DNA from: Gammaproteobacteria bacterium
Lineage (GTDB): Bacteria > Pseudomonadota > Gammaproteobacteria > UBA9214
Length of the DNA: 14,217 bases
Assembly (NCBI GenBank): GCA_030632175.1
Contig: DAOVVG010000038.1
Span: 1 to 14,217, forward strand
Direction: 5' to 3'
Part shown: piece by piece, positions 1 to 8,149 of the stretch
Position numbering within the stretch: position 1 is the first letter of the stretch
Layout: each line of letters starts with the position of its first letter
Translations under genes and position numbers: made by a program
Notes under the pieces: generated by a model
Told to the model about the DNA's origin: nothing
The model's input: the letters and a program-made list of their open reading frames with translations, nothing else
The model's database searches: none

Positions 1-942
1 CAACTCGTCATAGCGACTCGCAACATCCACGACGTAACCCAGTGTACGCGGGATATCAGCCAGGTAACCCGGCTTGCCATCGCGATGGTTAAGCCGTGCG
101 AAAATACCGGCAGCCTTCAGGTGGCGCTGCATACCCATCAGGTCAAACCAGCGCAGGAACCGGACAGGGTCCTCGTGCTCCTCGCGCAGAATACCGGACT
201 GCAGCGCAAGCTCCTGATAACCGAGCGCCCAGTCTTCCACCCGTGCACGCGGCCACTCGATATAGCAGTCGCGCAGCAGTGACACAAGATCGTAGGTAAC
301 CGGCCCGATAACAGCATCCTGAAAATCAAGAATACCCGGATTATTGCGTTCCGTGATCATCAGGTTACGCGAATGATAATCCCGGTGCACACACACCTGC
401 GGTTGTTCCAGCGCACTGTCGGCGAGCAGTGAAAATGCCGCATCAATAACAGCTGTTTGCGAACCCTCCTGTATTACGCCAAGGTGTTTGCCGAGCAACC
501 ACTCGCGGAACAGCTCCATCTCTGTCAACAACAGCGTGCGATCATAGAGCGGCAAGCCTCCATTTACCGGGATACAGGTTTGTATCGTGGCCAGTGCGCT
601 GAGCGCATCACCATAGAGCCGCTCGACGGTTTCGCTGTTGAGTTCATCCAGGTAGGGCCGGCTACCCAGATCAGACAACAGCAAAAAGCCCTGCTCCAGA
701 TCATCATCAATGACAGCCGGTACGTTCAGACCGACGTCAAACAACATTCTTGAAATACTGATAAAGGGCCGCGAATCTTCCTTCGCGGGTGGCGCATCCA
801 TCACGATTAGACTCTCACCCTGATGCACAACACGAAAGTAGCGACGAAAGCTGGCATCGGCAGATGCAGGGTTCAATGTGTACTCGTTGAAATCGAGTTC
901 TGATTCCAGCCAGTGCTTCAGTTGTTCGAGACGTTCAGGCAC
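1..942 (-). CDS. amgK: N-acetylmuramate/N-acetylglucosamine anomeric kinase AmgK, 3' end outside window
   Basis: AmgK is a cytoplasmic APH-fold sugar kinase. It phosphorylates the anomeric hydroxyl of MurNAc (and GlcNAc) in peptidoglycan recycling, and MurU then makes UDP-MurNAc. I translated 314 codons without a stop; the family is about 330-340 residues, so roughly 20-25 C-terminal residues lie off the left edge. Visible motifs are the catalytic loop HRDYHSRN (H186, R187, D188) and the metal-binding DFQ with D206 in GILDFQDAVIGPVTYDL. The N-terminal ASFRRYFRV stretch matches the family's nucleotide-binding region. The start is GTG at 942, preceded by AGGA at about 9 nt; no better ATG exists in frame. 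Standing divergent to lptD is the Pseudomonas arrangement and supports the call, although an RND operon sits in between. Motifs plus synteny make the identity strong; sugar specificity is inferred from the family. Confidence 0.92.
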   Translation of the reverse strand, partial: MPERLEQLKHWLESELDFNEYTLNPASADASFRRYFRVVHQGESLIVMDAPPAKEDSRPFISISRMLFDVGLNVPAVIDDDLEQGFLLLSDLGSRPYLDELNSETVERLYGDALSALATIQTCIPVNGGLPLYDRTLLLTEMELFREWLLGKHLGVIQEGSQTAVIDAAFSLLADSALEQPQVCVHRDYHSRNLMITERNNPGILDFQDAVIGPVTYDLVSLLRDCYIEWPRARVEDWALGYQELALQSGILREEHEDPVRFLRWFDLMGMQRHLKAAGIFARLNHRDGKPGYLADIPRTLGYVVDVASRYDEL

Positions 943-970
943 GTTACGGGTTCCTGTTTAACAGTTCTTG

Positions 971-996
971 AATAAAAGGCGGCATTATATGCCTTT
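971..996 (-). terminator. Terminator-like hairpin after the RND permease gene
   Basis: Read on the minus strand, AAAGGC (996-991) pairs with GCCTTT (980-975) across a 10-nt loop and is followed by TTATT. An alternative inner stem GGCAT-ATA-ATGCC is also possible. It begins about 40 nt after the permease stop at 1037 and lies before amgK, which reads the same way. It fits a rho-independent terminator for the pump operon, though the stem is short. Confidence 0.5.
984..989 (-). promoter_or_regulatory. TATAAT -10 element, possible amgK promoter
   Basis: The minus strand reads a perfect TATAAT, with a predicted start near 977, about 35 nt before the amgK GTG. No good -35 lies at 17 nt (CGGAAT), so promoter strength is uncertain. 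The hexamer sits inside the loop of the terminator-like hairpin at 971-996. Confidence 0.4.
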
Positions 997-1036
997 CCTT
1001 CCATACATTCCGGGCAAACGCAGCAGCATGAGCGGC

Positions 1037-4000
1037 TCAGATATCATCCACCGGCGGGAAACGCTCGCGCAATTTGCCGCGCACGGCTTCGCGCAGGTCA
1101 TCGGCAATCATGTAAAAACACGGGATTGATATCAGGATAATGCCGGTTGCAAACAGCAGACCAAACCCCAGGCTGACCGCCATCGGGGACAGGAACGCCG
1201 TTTGCCCGGTCGCAAAGAAAATCAACGGGGAAATACCCAGGAAGGTGGTGATACTGGTCAACAGAATGGGGCGTACCCGCACCCGGCCGGCCTCAATCAT
1301 GGCCTCCATGCGATCCATGCCCTCTGCTTGCATACGCTTGGCAAAGTTAACCAGGATCAGGGAGTCATTCACCAGGATCCCGGTCAGCGCCAGAAAGCCG
1401 ATGGCTGACAGGAACTGCAGGTTATAACCGAACAGGATGTGGCCAATCACCACCCCGATCAGACCAAAAGGAATTGCAAACATGACAACCAGCGGATCCA
1501 GCATGGAACGAAACAGTGCCGCCAGAATAAAAAAGATGAGTGCAGCCGAAATCAGCAAGGCATCCCGCATCCCATCAAAGGACTCCGAGGCATCTTTTTT
1601 CTCACCCAGAAACAGCAACTCGTAACCTGGCAAGCTCTGGCCAATCTCACCAAACTCGGCCTGCACCAACCCGGTCACTTCCAGTGGCGTGATGACTCCA
1701 CCATCCACATCCGCGGTAACCAGCCCAAGTCGGCGGGTATCACGACGACTGATGGTGTTCATGCCACGGCCGGCGGTGATTTCTGCGACATCGCCCAGAT
1801 ACACCAGCCGACCATCCTCCAGCACAATGGGCAGGCGCTCCAGATCACTGCCTTGGCGAATGGCGTCCGGATAAATCACACGCACCGGAACACGCTTGTC
1901 ACCCAGCGTGACATGCACGGCTTCAACGCCCAGAAAACCGGTGCGCACTGCATCAGCAAGCTCGCTCTGTTTGATGCCGAGTTCCTTGCCACGTGAGTTC
2001 AGTGAATACTGATATTCCAGTTTGCCGATCTCCAGGTTGTGGCGCACATCATGCACCCCCGGCAACCGCTGCAGGTATTCGACCATACGATCGGCCTGCT
2101 GCCGTAAAACCTCTACATCCGGCCCGGTTACACCCACCTCCAGGTCCGCACCGGCCGGACCACCCTGCGGTCGCTGTATGGCAATACGGCGAACACCGGC
2201 CACAGCCTGCAGCTTGTCACGCAGCTCATTAATAATATCGTCCGTGTGCCGGGTGCGCGTACCTTCCCGGGCAAACTTCAGACTGACCAGCGGCGTAATA
2301 TAGCGTTCGATAAAACCTTCCGGCTCCGCCTTCTCCAGGTCCACTACCAGCTGGATATAGTGACTGCCCGTCTGGAAGCGATTGAAGTCAATAAAGGTCA
2401 CACCCACATTGGTCAACAGCGTACTGAGCTCATCGTCACCCATTGACTCGAGCACGATGTCCTCCATCTTTTCAGCCAGCCTGGCGGTATCCTCAAGGCT
2501 GTAGGTTTGCGGCGCCTCGGCATTGATAAAAAACTGGCCGATGTCAACATCATCAAACAGCTGAAACGGAATGCGCGTGGCCGCGAATACCAGCACAACC
2601 ATCAGGATGCCGATACTGAGCAGCGCGACGAAATAACGGTGTTCCAGCGCACTGCGCAACCAGCCTATGTAATGATTCAGCAAGGCACTCCAGTCAACAC
2701 GGCGCTCATGTGTCCGCGTACCCTTGTCTGTGGTGCGCAACAATTCAGCTGCATGCGACGGCAACACACCAAATGCCTCCCACAACGAGCCCAGCAGTGA
2801 AGCGCTGACAACAACAGGAATCACGGCAATAAAGGCACCCATGACGCCCTTGATGGCAAACATCGGCAGAAATGCCGCCACCGTCGTGGCAGTACTCGCC
2901 ACCACCGGCCACAGTACTTCCCGCGCACCAGTGCGTGCCGCCTCATGTGCCGGCTTACCCATCTCCATGTGGCGGTACATGTTCTCTGTGACGATAATGG
3001 CGTCATCAACAACCAGGCCGAGCGCAATCAGAAACGCAAACAGCGACACCATATTAATGGTGTAACCCAGGTAGTAGATGGCAATCACGGCAAACAGAAA
3101 AGATACCGGTATCCCCATCGCGGTAATCAGCGCAACCCGGAAATTCAGAAACAGGTACAGCGACAGCAATACCAGAAACAGGCCCACCAGCCCGGATGAC
3201 TTGACCGTGTTCAGGCGCGTTTTGACATACACCGACAGATCGTTATACATGCCTATCTTGATGGTCAGCGGCAACTCCTTGCGCAACTGGCCTGCAAACT
3301 CGCGCATGGCGTCAGCGACATCAATAGTGGATGCCTCTGTGGTTTTGGTAACCGTCATATTGACCGCTGGCTGGCCGTTAAAGCGTCCCAGCGTTTCCGC
3401 TTCCTCAAGCCGCAGCTCGATGTCAGCAATCTCGCCCAGCTGCAGCTGTCCGCCCCGGTCATTGCTGCGTACACTGATTTGCGCGATCTCTTCAGGTTTC
3501 GGGGCCACTCCCTTGCCACGCAACAGGATGTCACCTTCACTGGCCTTCAGGGAACCGCCCGGTAAATCGCGCAAATTCCCGCGTATCGCGGACAACACCT
3601 GTCCCAGCGAGATGTTGTGCGCGGCCAGCACAAACGGGTTCACCTCGATCCACAGCTCCCACTCGCGATTACCGGCAATACCGACACTGGCGACCCCCGG
3701 AATCTGCGCCATACGCTGCTTGATGCGGTCAGCCTGATCGTAAAGATAACCGCGCGCCACATCGCCATAGAGACTCATGCTGATAACCGGAAAGCGTGCC
3801 TTCACCCTGACCAGCTCCGGCTCTTCGGCCTCATCCGGAAAATCGGTTATCTGGTCAAGTGCCGTCTGCGCGTCACGCATGTACTGGTCAACATCGGTAC
3901 CTGACTTCAGCTTGATCATGAGAGAAGCCATGCCCTCGTTGCTGGTCGAGCTCATGACATCGATATCAGCCATGCCGTCAAATTCTTCTTCCAGCGGAAT

Positions 4001-4192
4001 AGCAATCTGACGTTCAACCTCTTCAGGTGAGGCACCCTCGAATTCAACACTGACGCTGACGGCATCCAGTTCAACCGTCGGAAACATCTCTTGCGGCATG
4101 GAACGCCAGGACAACACGCCCAGTATCACCACGATCACCAGCATGAGGTTGGTGATGAGCGGGTTTTTAATGGAAAACCTTATCAGCGGCAT
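1037..4192 (-). CDS. RND-family efflux permease (AcrB/AcrD/AcrF superfamily, COG0841-like)
   Basis: This inner-membrane, proton-driven RND transporter would pair with the fusion protein encoded just upstream. Counting from the ATG at 4192 gives 1051 residues, normal for the family. The longer frame from GTG 4270 would overlap the preceding gene and adds a non-family N-terminus, so I prefer MPLIRFSIKNPLITN, the usual RND opening. Visible features are TM1 at about residues 13-33, a large periplasmic loop, and the TM4 proton-relay pair D396-D397 in GLVVDDAIIVTEN. A second long loop follows after about residue 530. TM10 has GILVNDSLILVNFAK (N942, D943) where AcrB has its lysine motif, which sets it apart from classical HAE-1 drug pumps. 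The gene starts 28 nt after the fusion protein stop, so the two are almost certainly cotranscribed. Substrate cannot be read from the sequence. Confidence 0.93.
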   Translation of the reverse strand: MPLIRFSIKNPLITNLMLVIVVILGVLSWRSMPQEMFPTVELDAVSVSVEFEGASPEEVERQIAIPLEEEFDGMADIDVMSSTSNEGMASLMIKLKSGTDVDQYMRDAQTALDQITDFPDEAEEPELVRVKARFPVISMSLYGDVARGYLYDQADRIKQRMAQIPGVASVGIAGNREWELWIEVNPFVLAAHNISLGQVLSAIRGNLRDLPGGSLKASEGDILLRGKGVAPKPEEIAQISVRSNDRGGQLQLGEIADIELRLEEAETLGRFNGQPAVNMTVTKTTEASTIDVADAMREFAGQLRKELPLTIKIGMYNDLSVYVKTRLNTVKSSGLVGLFLVLLSLYLFLNFRVALITAMGIPVSFLFAVIAIYYLGYTINMVSLFAFLIALGLVVDDAIIVTENMYRHMEMGKPAHEAARTGAREVLWPVVASTATTVAAFLPMFAIKGVMGAFIAVIPVVVSASLLGSLWEAFGVLPSHAAELLRTTDKGTRTHERRVDWSALLNHYIGWLRSALEHRYFVALLSIGILMVVLVFAATRIPFQLFDDVDIGQFFINAEAPQTYSLEDTARLAEKMEDIVLESMGDDELSTLLTNVGVTFIDFNRFQTGSHYIQLVVDLEKAEPEGFIERYITPLVSLKFAREGTRTRHTDDIINELRDKLQAVAGVRRIAIQRPQGGPAGADLEVGVTGPDVEVLRQQADRMVEYLQRLPGVHDVRHNLEIGKLEYQYSLNSRGKELGIKQSELADAVRTGFLGVEAVHVTLGDKRVPVRVIYPDAIRQGSDLERLPIVLEDGRLVYLGDVAEITAGRGMNTISRRDTRRLGLVTADVDGGVITPLEVTGLVQAEFGEIGQSLPGYELLFLGEKKDASESFDGMRDALLISAALIFFILAALFRSMLDPLVVMFAIPFGLIGVVIGHILFGYNLQFLSAIGFLALTGILVNDSLILVNFAKRMQAEGMDRMEAMIEAGRVRVRPILLTSITTFLGISPLIFFATGQTAFLSPMAVSLGFGLLFATGIILISIPCFYMIADDLREAVRGKLRERFPPVDDI

Positions 4193-4220
4193 CAGATGTC
4201 CGGGAAAGTGATAAGGCGTG

Positions 4221-5399
4221 TTACTCGGGTGCAGACCCGGCAGTAATGACGCGCACCTGTTGCCCGTCACTCAGCGCAGACACGTTATGCGTCACAATGC
4301 GGTCACTGGCATCAATGCCCCGGTGCACCACTTGCAAATCACCGACGCGTTCGCCCAGCGTCACCGCCACCATCGCCAGCCTGTCGCTATCCAGCCGGAA
4401 AACAAACGTCTGACCCTCGTCATACAATACTGCCGTGGTCGGAACAGCTGTCACCCTGCTCAGCACCCGCAAGGGCAGCTTCACACGGGCAACCTGTCCG
4501 GGCCGCACCGCCGTACCTGCCACGCGTACGCGCAAGGCGTGTGTAAAAGTCGCCGGATCCGGATCTATCTGCAAGGCGACCACCTTGCCGGACAGGGTTA
4601 CCTCGTCAACAACAACCTCAACTGCATCTCCCTGCTGTAATGACTGCGCTACATTGCCGCGCACCTCGACATACAGATCCAGCGACGAGGTATCAATCAG
4701 CTCGGCAATCACCTGGCTGGGTGTTACATAGTCACCGACCTGCGCTTCCACGGTGTTCACGCTGCCGGCAAAAGGCGCCAGTAATTGTGTGCGCGCCAGG
4801 TTGCGAGCCGCCCGGTTACGTTCCGCCTGCTTCAGTGCAAGTCGCGACTCGGCAGAAGCAACACTCGACTTGAGTTGCGCCACATCTGCTTCCAGCTGCA
4901 GCAGTTTGATACGGGTTTCATCCAGAAGCGATTGCGAGACCAGTGAGTCGGCGCCCAGCTTCTTCAGGCGGTCCAGATCATTCTTCTGCAAGACATAGTT
5001 ACGCCTCGACAGCGTGAACAATTCGCGGTCACGCTCGATATCCCGGGACTCCTGCGCCAACCGGGCCTCGGCCTCGGCCAGCGTATCCTCATAATCACCG
5101 GATGCCAGCGCCAACAGCAATTCACCCTGCTCCACCTGTTGTCCCGGCTCTACCGGGCGTGCATCAATCTGACCGGACAATTCAAAATGCATTTTGGCCC
5201 GACGGGCGGGATCCAGCCGGCCACTGACAGTCTCGCTCGGCACCAGGTCATGCAGCCCGACAACGGCCACCCTGACGCCGGGTACCGCAACCTGTTGCAG
5301 CTCCGGATCCTTGTCCGGGGCGGTTAACAGCAATAGCAGGACGACGCCGGCAAGGGCGAGCAGGACACTGATCTGGGTCCGTGACTTGATAGATAACAC
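4221..5399 (-). CDS. RND periplasmic adaptor / membrane fusion protein (HlyD-AcrA type)
   Basis: This is the periplasmic adaptor of a tripartite efflux pump, bridging the downstream permease to an outer-membrane channel. It has 392 residues. A hydrophobic N-terminal segment (about residues 10-27, rich in Leu/Val) has no lipobox cysteine, so it is probably a membrane anchor. Next comes the first half of a lipoyl-like domain with SGQIDARPVEPGQQVEQGE. A long charged coiled-coil hairpin spans about residues 105-200, and the lipoyl return strand is TQLLAPFAGSVNTVEAQVGD. Beta-barrel and membrane-proximal domains finish the protein. The start is GTG at 5399. A stop lies 12 codons upstream in frame and no ATG exists near it, so GTG is the only reasonable choice. 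No Shine-Dalgarno precedes it and a TATAAT lies 4 nt before it, so the mRNA may be leaderless. No TolC-type gene is nearby. Confidence 0.9.
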   Translation of the reverse strand: MLSIKSRTQISVLLALAGVVLLLLLTAPDKDPELQQVAVPGVRVAVVGLHDLVPSETVSGRLDPARRAKMHFELSGQIDARPVEPGQQVEQGELLLALASGDYEDTLAEAEARLAQESRDIERDRELFTLSRRNYVLQKNDLDRLKKLGADSLVSQSLLDETRIKLLQLEADVAQLKSSVASAESRLALKQAERNRAARNLARTQLLAPFAGSVNTVEAQVGDYVTPSQVIAELIDTSSLDLYVEVRGNVAQSLQQGDAVEVVVDEVTLSGKVVALQIDPDPATFTHALRVRVAGTAVRPGQVARVKLPLRVLSRVTAVPTTAVLYDEGQTFVFRLDSDRLAMVAVTLGERVGDLQVVHRGIDASDRIVTHNVSALSDGQQVRVITAGSAPE

Positions 5400-5531
5400 A
5401 CTGATTATAAAATATTTGAAGTTAAAGCCATTCTATGCGATTTTACCTCGCGCCCGCCAGCCATCTGCCATGCCGAAACCGGGTCACACAGCTGCACATG
5501 ACCATTAATCACCAGAATTGTTACGTAGTCC
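5400..5531. promoter_or_regulatory. Divergent intergenic region between efflux operon and lptD
   Basis: This 132-bp gap must hold promoters for both the leftward pump operon and the rightward lptD operon. Apart from the minus-strand TATAAT I see no convincing sigma70 or sigma-E promoter for lptD. The lptD ATG has no clear Shine-Dalgarno, and an in-frame TAG four nucleotides upstream fixes its start. Confidence 0.4.
5404..5409 (-). promoter_or_regulatory. TATAAT -10 element for the efflux operon
   Basis: A perfect TATAAT on the minus strand ends 4 nt before the GTG of the membrane fusion protein. Transcription would then begin at or within the GTG. The -35 region is weak (AATGGC at a 17-nt spacer, TGGCTT at 15 nt). 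It is the best promoter candidate in the 132-bp divergent region. Confidence 0.35.
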
Positions 5532-8126
5532 ATGCGCTTGCCGGCCTTTACTGACCGCGGTACCCGCTTGCCATTACAGTGGGTGATGTTTGCCCTGCTG
5601 TCGGCCATCGGAACTGCACCGCTGGCGAGCTGGCAATGCAGCACCCTGCCAAATGGCCTGTGGGAATGCGTCAGCGCGACACCACCACCGGAAATCGTCC
5701 CGGCCGATGACAGCACCGTCACACCCGCAGATACCGACACCGGCGACGACCCGATAGTTGCACCTGTCCCGGCTGACACAGAATTATTCTCACCCGATAC
5801 ACCCGATACATCCGATACACCTGACACGCCGGATAAGCCGGATAAGCCGGACAGTCCGGCCTCACCTCAAGCCCGGGAATCGTCCACCGCACCGGCGCCT
5901 GCAACTGTAGTGGCTCCGGCGGCAACACCGGCCACGTCGCACCTGATACCGCAGGCTGAAAAAATGGGACGATCCCGTAAACAGGAAGGGGATATCGATC
6001 GCTGGGCGCTGTGCCCGCCGTTCCCGCAATCGCCGGCGGACACGTCAACGGCCAATCCCGATGAAATCGATCTGCAGGCAGACAGCGCACAGGCCAGTGA
6101 CGACAATGTCTATACACTGCAAGGAAATGCCGTGGTGCTTTACGGGCCACAGCGACTGGAAGCCAGCACCATCACCTACCGGCAGGATGACAATGAACTC
6201 ATGGCAAAGGGCGATATCCGCTTTACCGCACCGGGCCTGATTATCGACGGTGAAGACGCGACTCTCTACCCTGACGTGGAGCAGGGCAACCTGAAAAACA
6301 TTACCTATACCTTGACCGAGGCACACGGGCGCGGCACTGCCAGCGTCCTCGATCTGAGAGACCGCGACAACCAGCATCTGCAACAGGCGTCCTACACCAC
6401 CTGCCCGCCCGACAATCATGACTGGGAACTAACCGCAAAGGAAGTCGACCTCGACCGGGCAGACGGCACCGGTACCGCACGCAATGCCAAGGTAATCTTC
6501 AAGGGTGTGCCGATTCTCTACACACCCTACATCACATTTCCGATTGATGATCGCCGCCGCTCCGGTCTGCTGGTCCCCAAGGTCGGGCATACCGAAGAAA
6601 CCGGCGTTGATATCAGCGTACCGTACTACTGGAACATCGCACCTGACAAAGATGCGATCATTACACCACGCTACATGAGCGACCGCGGCCTGATGATGGG
6701 TGGCGAAATGCGTTATCTGAATAAGCATAATGAGGGCACGCTCAGCGCCGAGTACCTGCCCTCCGATGACCGCTTTAATAACGAGGATCGCAGCCTGGTT
6801 GCCATCGAGCACTACGGCAATCCGTGGCCACGCGTGCAGACCAGTGTTGTTGCCAGCAACGTCTCGGATGACCGCTACTTCGAAGACCTCGGCAGCAGCC
6901 TGGTAAAAACCAGTCAGTCAAACCTGGAACGTACCGCCGAGGCGGCCTATCACGGCAGCTTTTGGGGCCTGGGACTGAAGGTACAGGACTTCCAGACGAT
7001 TGACCCGGCACTGACGCAGGCGGACAAACCCTACAAACAACTGCCACAGGTGGTGTTCGACGCCACACCGGAAAGCCGTCTGCTGGGACTGAAATTCAGC
7101 ACCCGCGCCGAGGCCAATTATTTCACGCACAGCGATGGTGACATCATCAAGGGCACCCGCGTCGACGTACAACCACGGGTCAGCCTGCCGGTTCACCGGG
7201 CGGCATGGTACCTTGACCCGGCAGTCAGCCTGCGACACACACGCTACGATCTGGACAACACCGCTACCGGCGAAGACGACAGCCCCACCCGCACCACACC
7301 CGTGGTCAGCCTGGATGCCGGTACTTTTTTTGAACGCAGCAGCCACTGGGGTGAAAGCAACCTTATACAGACGCTGGAACCGCGCCTGTTCTACCTGTAC
7401 GTACCCGACAAGAACCAGGACGACATCCCGGTGTTTGATACCGGTGATTATGATTTCAACTTCTGGACACTGTTCCGCGAAAACCGTTTCAGTGGTCCGG
7501 ACCGCATGGGTGATGCCAACCAGCTGGCCGTTGCGCTGACGACCCGCTTTCTGGATCCGGACAACGGTGTGCAGCGCTTCAGCGCAAGTCTCGGCTCGCT
7601 GTTCTATTTCAGTGATCGCAATGTCACCCTGCCCGACGAACCCGAAGAGACCGACGACAGCTCGAATATCGTTGGCGAAATAACTCTGAATCTGGCTCGC
7701 AACTGGACGGCCAAATCAGAGCTGCAATGGAACCCGCACAGCTCCAGCACGGCGCGCAGCGATCAGCACCTGCAATACCGGGCGGGTCCCCGCAAACTGA
7801 TAAACCTGGCCTATCGTTACCGCGACGACATCCAGGAACAAACGGATGTCTCTTTCCTGTGGCCGCTAAGCCAGTCATGGCATATGGTTGGTCGCTGGTA
7901 TTACTCACTGAATGATCGGGAAACTATTGAGACGCTGGCTGGTCTGGGTTATGAGAGCTGCTGCTGGGGCGCGCAACTGCTTGGCCGCAGTTTTATTAAT
8001 GATGACAGCGACAGCCGCAACACGGCTATCTTCTTTCAACTGGAACTCAAGGGTCTCGGCAGGCTGGGCAAGAAGGTCGATAGCGCCCTCGAACATGGTA
8101 TCCTTGGCTACGAATCAAACGACTGA
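5532..8126 (+). CDS. lptD: LPS-assembly protein LptD (OstA/Imp)
   Basis: LptD is the outer-membrane beta-barrel that, with lipoprotein LptE, inserts lipopolysaccharide into the outer leaflet. It has 864 residues, against about 784 in E. coli and about 920 in Pseudomonas. In order it shows a signal peptide (positively charged, then MFALLSAIGTAPLA, cleavage near residue 32) and an early Cys pair C36 and C46 (QCSTLPNGLWEC). A Pro/Asp/Thr-rich linker follows at about 50-140, with a 9-bp DNA repeat. An OstA/LptA-like periplasmic domain lies near 185-330 (YTLQGNAVVLYGPQRLEAS). The LptD barrel begins at about 310 (VPILYTPYITFPIDDRRRSG). Cysteines C161 and C291 precede the barrel and C810-C811 (ESCCWG) lie near the C-terminus, matching the adjacent Cys pair that forms the inter-domain disulfides in E. 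coli LptD. It is followed 23 nt later by surA, its own folding chaperone. Confidence 0.97.
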   Translation: MRLPAFTDRGTRLPLQWVMFALLSAIGTAPLASWQCSTLPNGLWECVSATPPPEIVPADDSTVTPADTDTGDDPIVAPVPADTELFSPDTPDTSDTPDTPDKPDKPDSPASPQARESSTAPAPATVVAPAATPATSHLIPQAEKMGRSRKQEGDIDRWALCPPFPQSPADTSTANPDEIDLQADSAQASDDNVYTLQGNAVVLYGPQRLEASTITYRQDDNELMAKGDIRFTAPGLIIDGEDATLYPDVEQGNLKNITYTLTEAHGRGTASVLDLRDRDNQHLQQASYTTCPPDNHDWELTAKEVDLDRADGTGTARNAKVIFKGVPILYTPYITFPIDDRRRSGLLVPKVGHTEETGVDISVPYYWNIAPDKDAIITPRYMSDRGLMMGGEMRYLNKHNEGTLSAEYLPSDDRFNNEDRSLVAIEHYGNPWPRVQTSVVASNVSDDRYFEDLGSSLVKTSQSNLERTAEAAYHGSFWGLGLKVQDFQTIDPALTQADKPYKQLPQVVFDATPESRLLGLKFSTRAEANYFTHSDGDIIKGTRVDVQPRVSLPVHRAAWYLDPAVSLRHTRYDLDNTATGEDDSPTRTTPVVSLDAGTFFERSSHWGESNLIQTLEPRLFYLYVPDKNQDDIPVFDTGDYDFNFWTLFRENRFSGPDRMGDANQLAVALTTRFLDPDNGVQRFSASLGSLFYFSDRNVTLPDEPEETDDSSNIVGEITLNLARNWTAKSELQWNPHSSSTARSDQHLQYRAGPRKLINLAYRYRDDIQEQTDVSFLWPLSQSWHMVGRWYYSLNDRETIETLAGLGYESCCWGAQLLGRSFINDDSDSRNTAIFFQLELKGLGRLGKKVDSALEHGILGYESND
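5793..5855 (+). repeat. 9-bp tandem minisatellite inside lptD
   Basis: Seven consecutive 9-bp units of the form CCN/TCC-GAY-ACN/AAG/AGT encode P/S-D-T/K/S triplets at LptD residues 88-108. Two adjacent units are exact (CCCGATACA), as are two later ones (CCGGATAAG). The repeat falls in the low-complexity linker between the N-terminal Cys pair and the OstA domain. Its unit length is a multiple of three, so copy-number change keeps the frame. Confidence 0.85.
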
Positions 8127-8149
8127 TCTGCTTTAACGAGTTATTACAC

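Noticed and set aside
1439..1996. 185-codon rightward open frame
   Set aside because: It is antisense to the RND permease, its composition is unlike a protein, and the permease reads through intact with all motifs.
4193..4270. N-terminal extension of the RND permease from GTG 4270
   Set aside because: It would overlap the fusion protein gene and adds residues not seen in RND proteins. ATG 4192 gives the canonical N-terminus.
5410..5531. Sigma-E promoter for lptD
   Set aside because: No GGAACTT plus TCTGA-like pair at proper spacing is visible, so it is not called although lptD is sigma-E controlled in E. coli.
5750..5860. CRISPR-like short repeats
   Set aside because: The 9-bp units have no spacers and are in-frame codons of the LptD linker.
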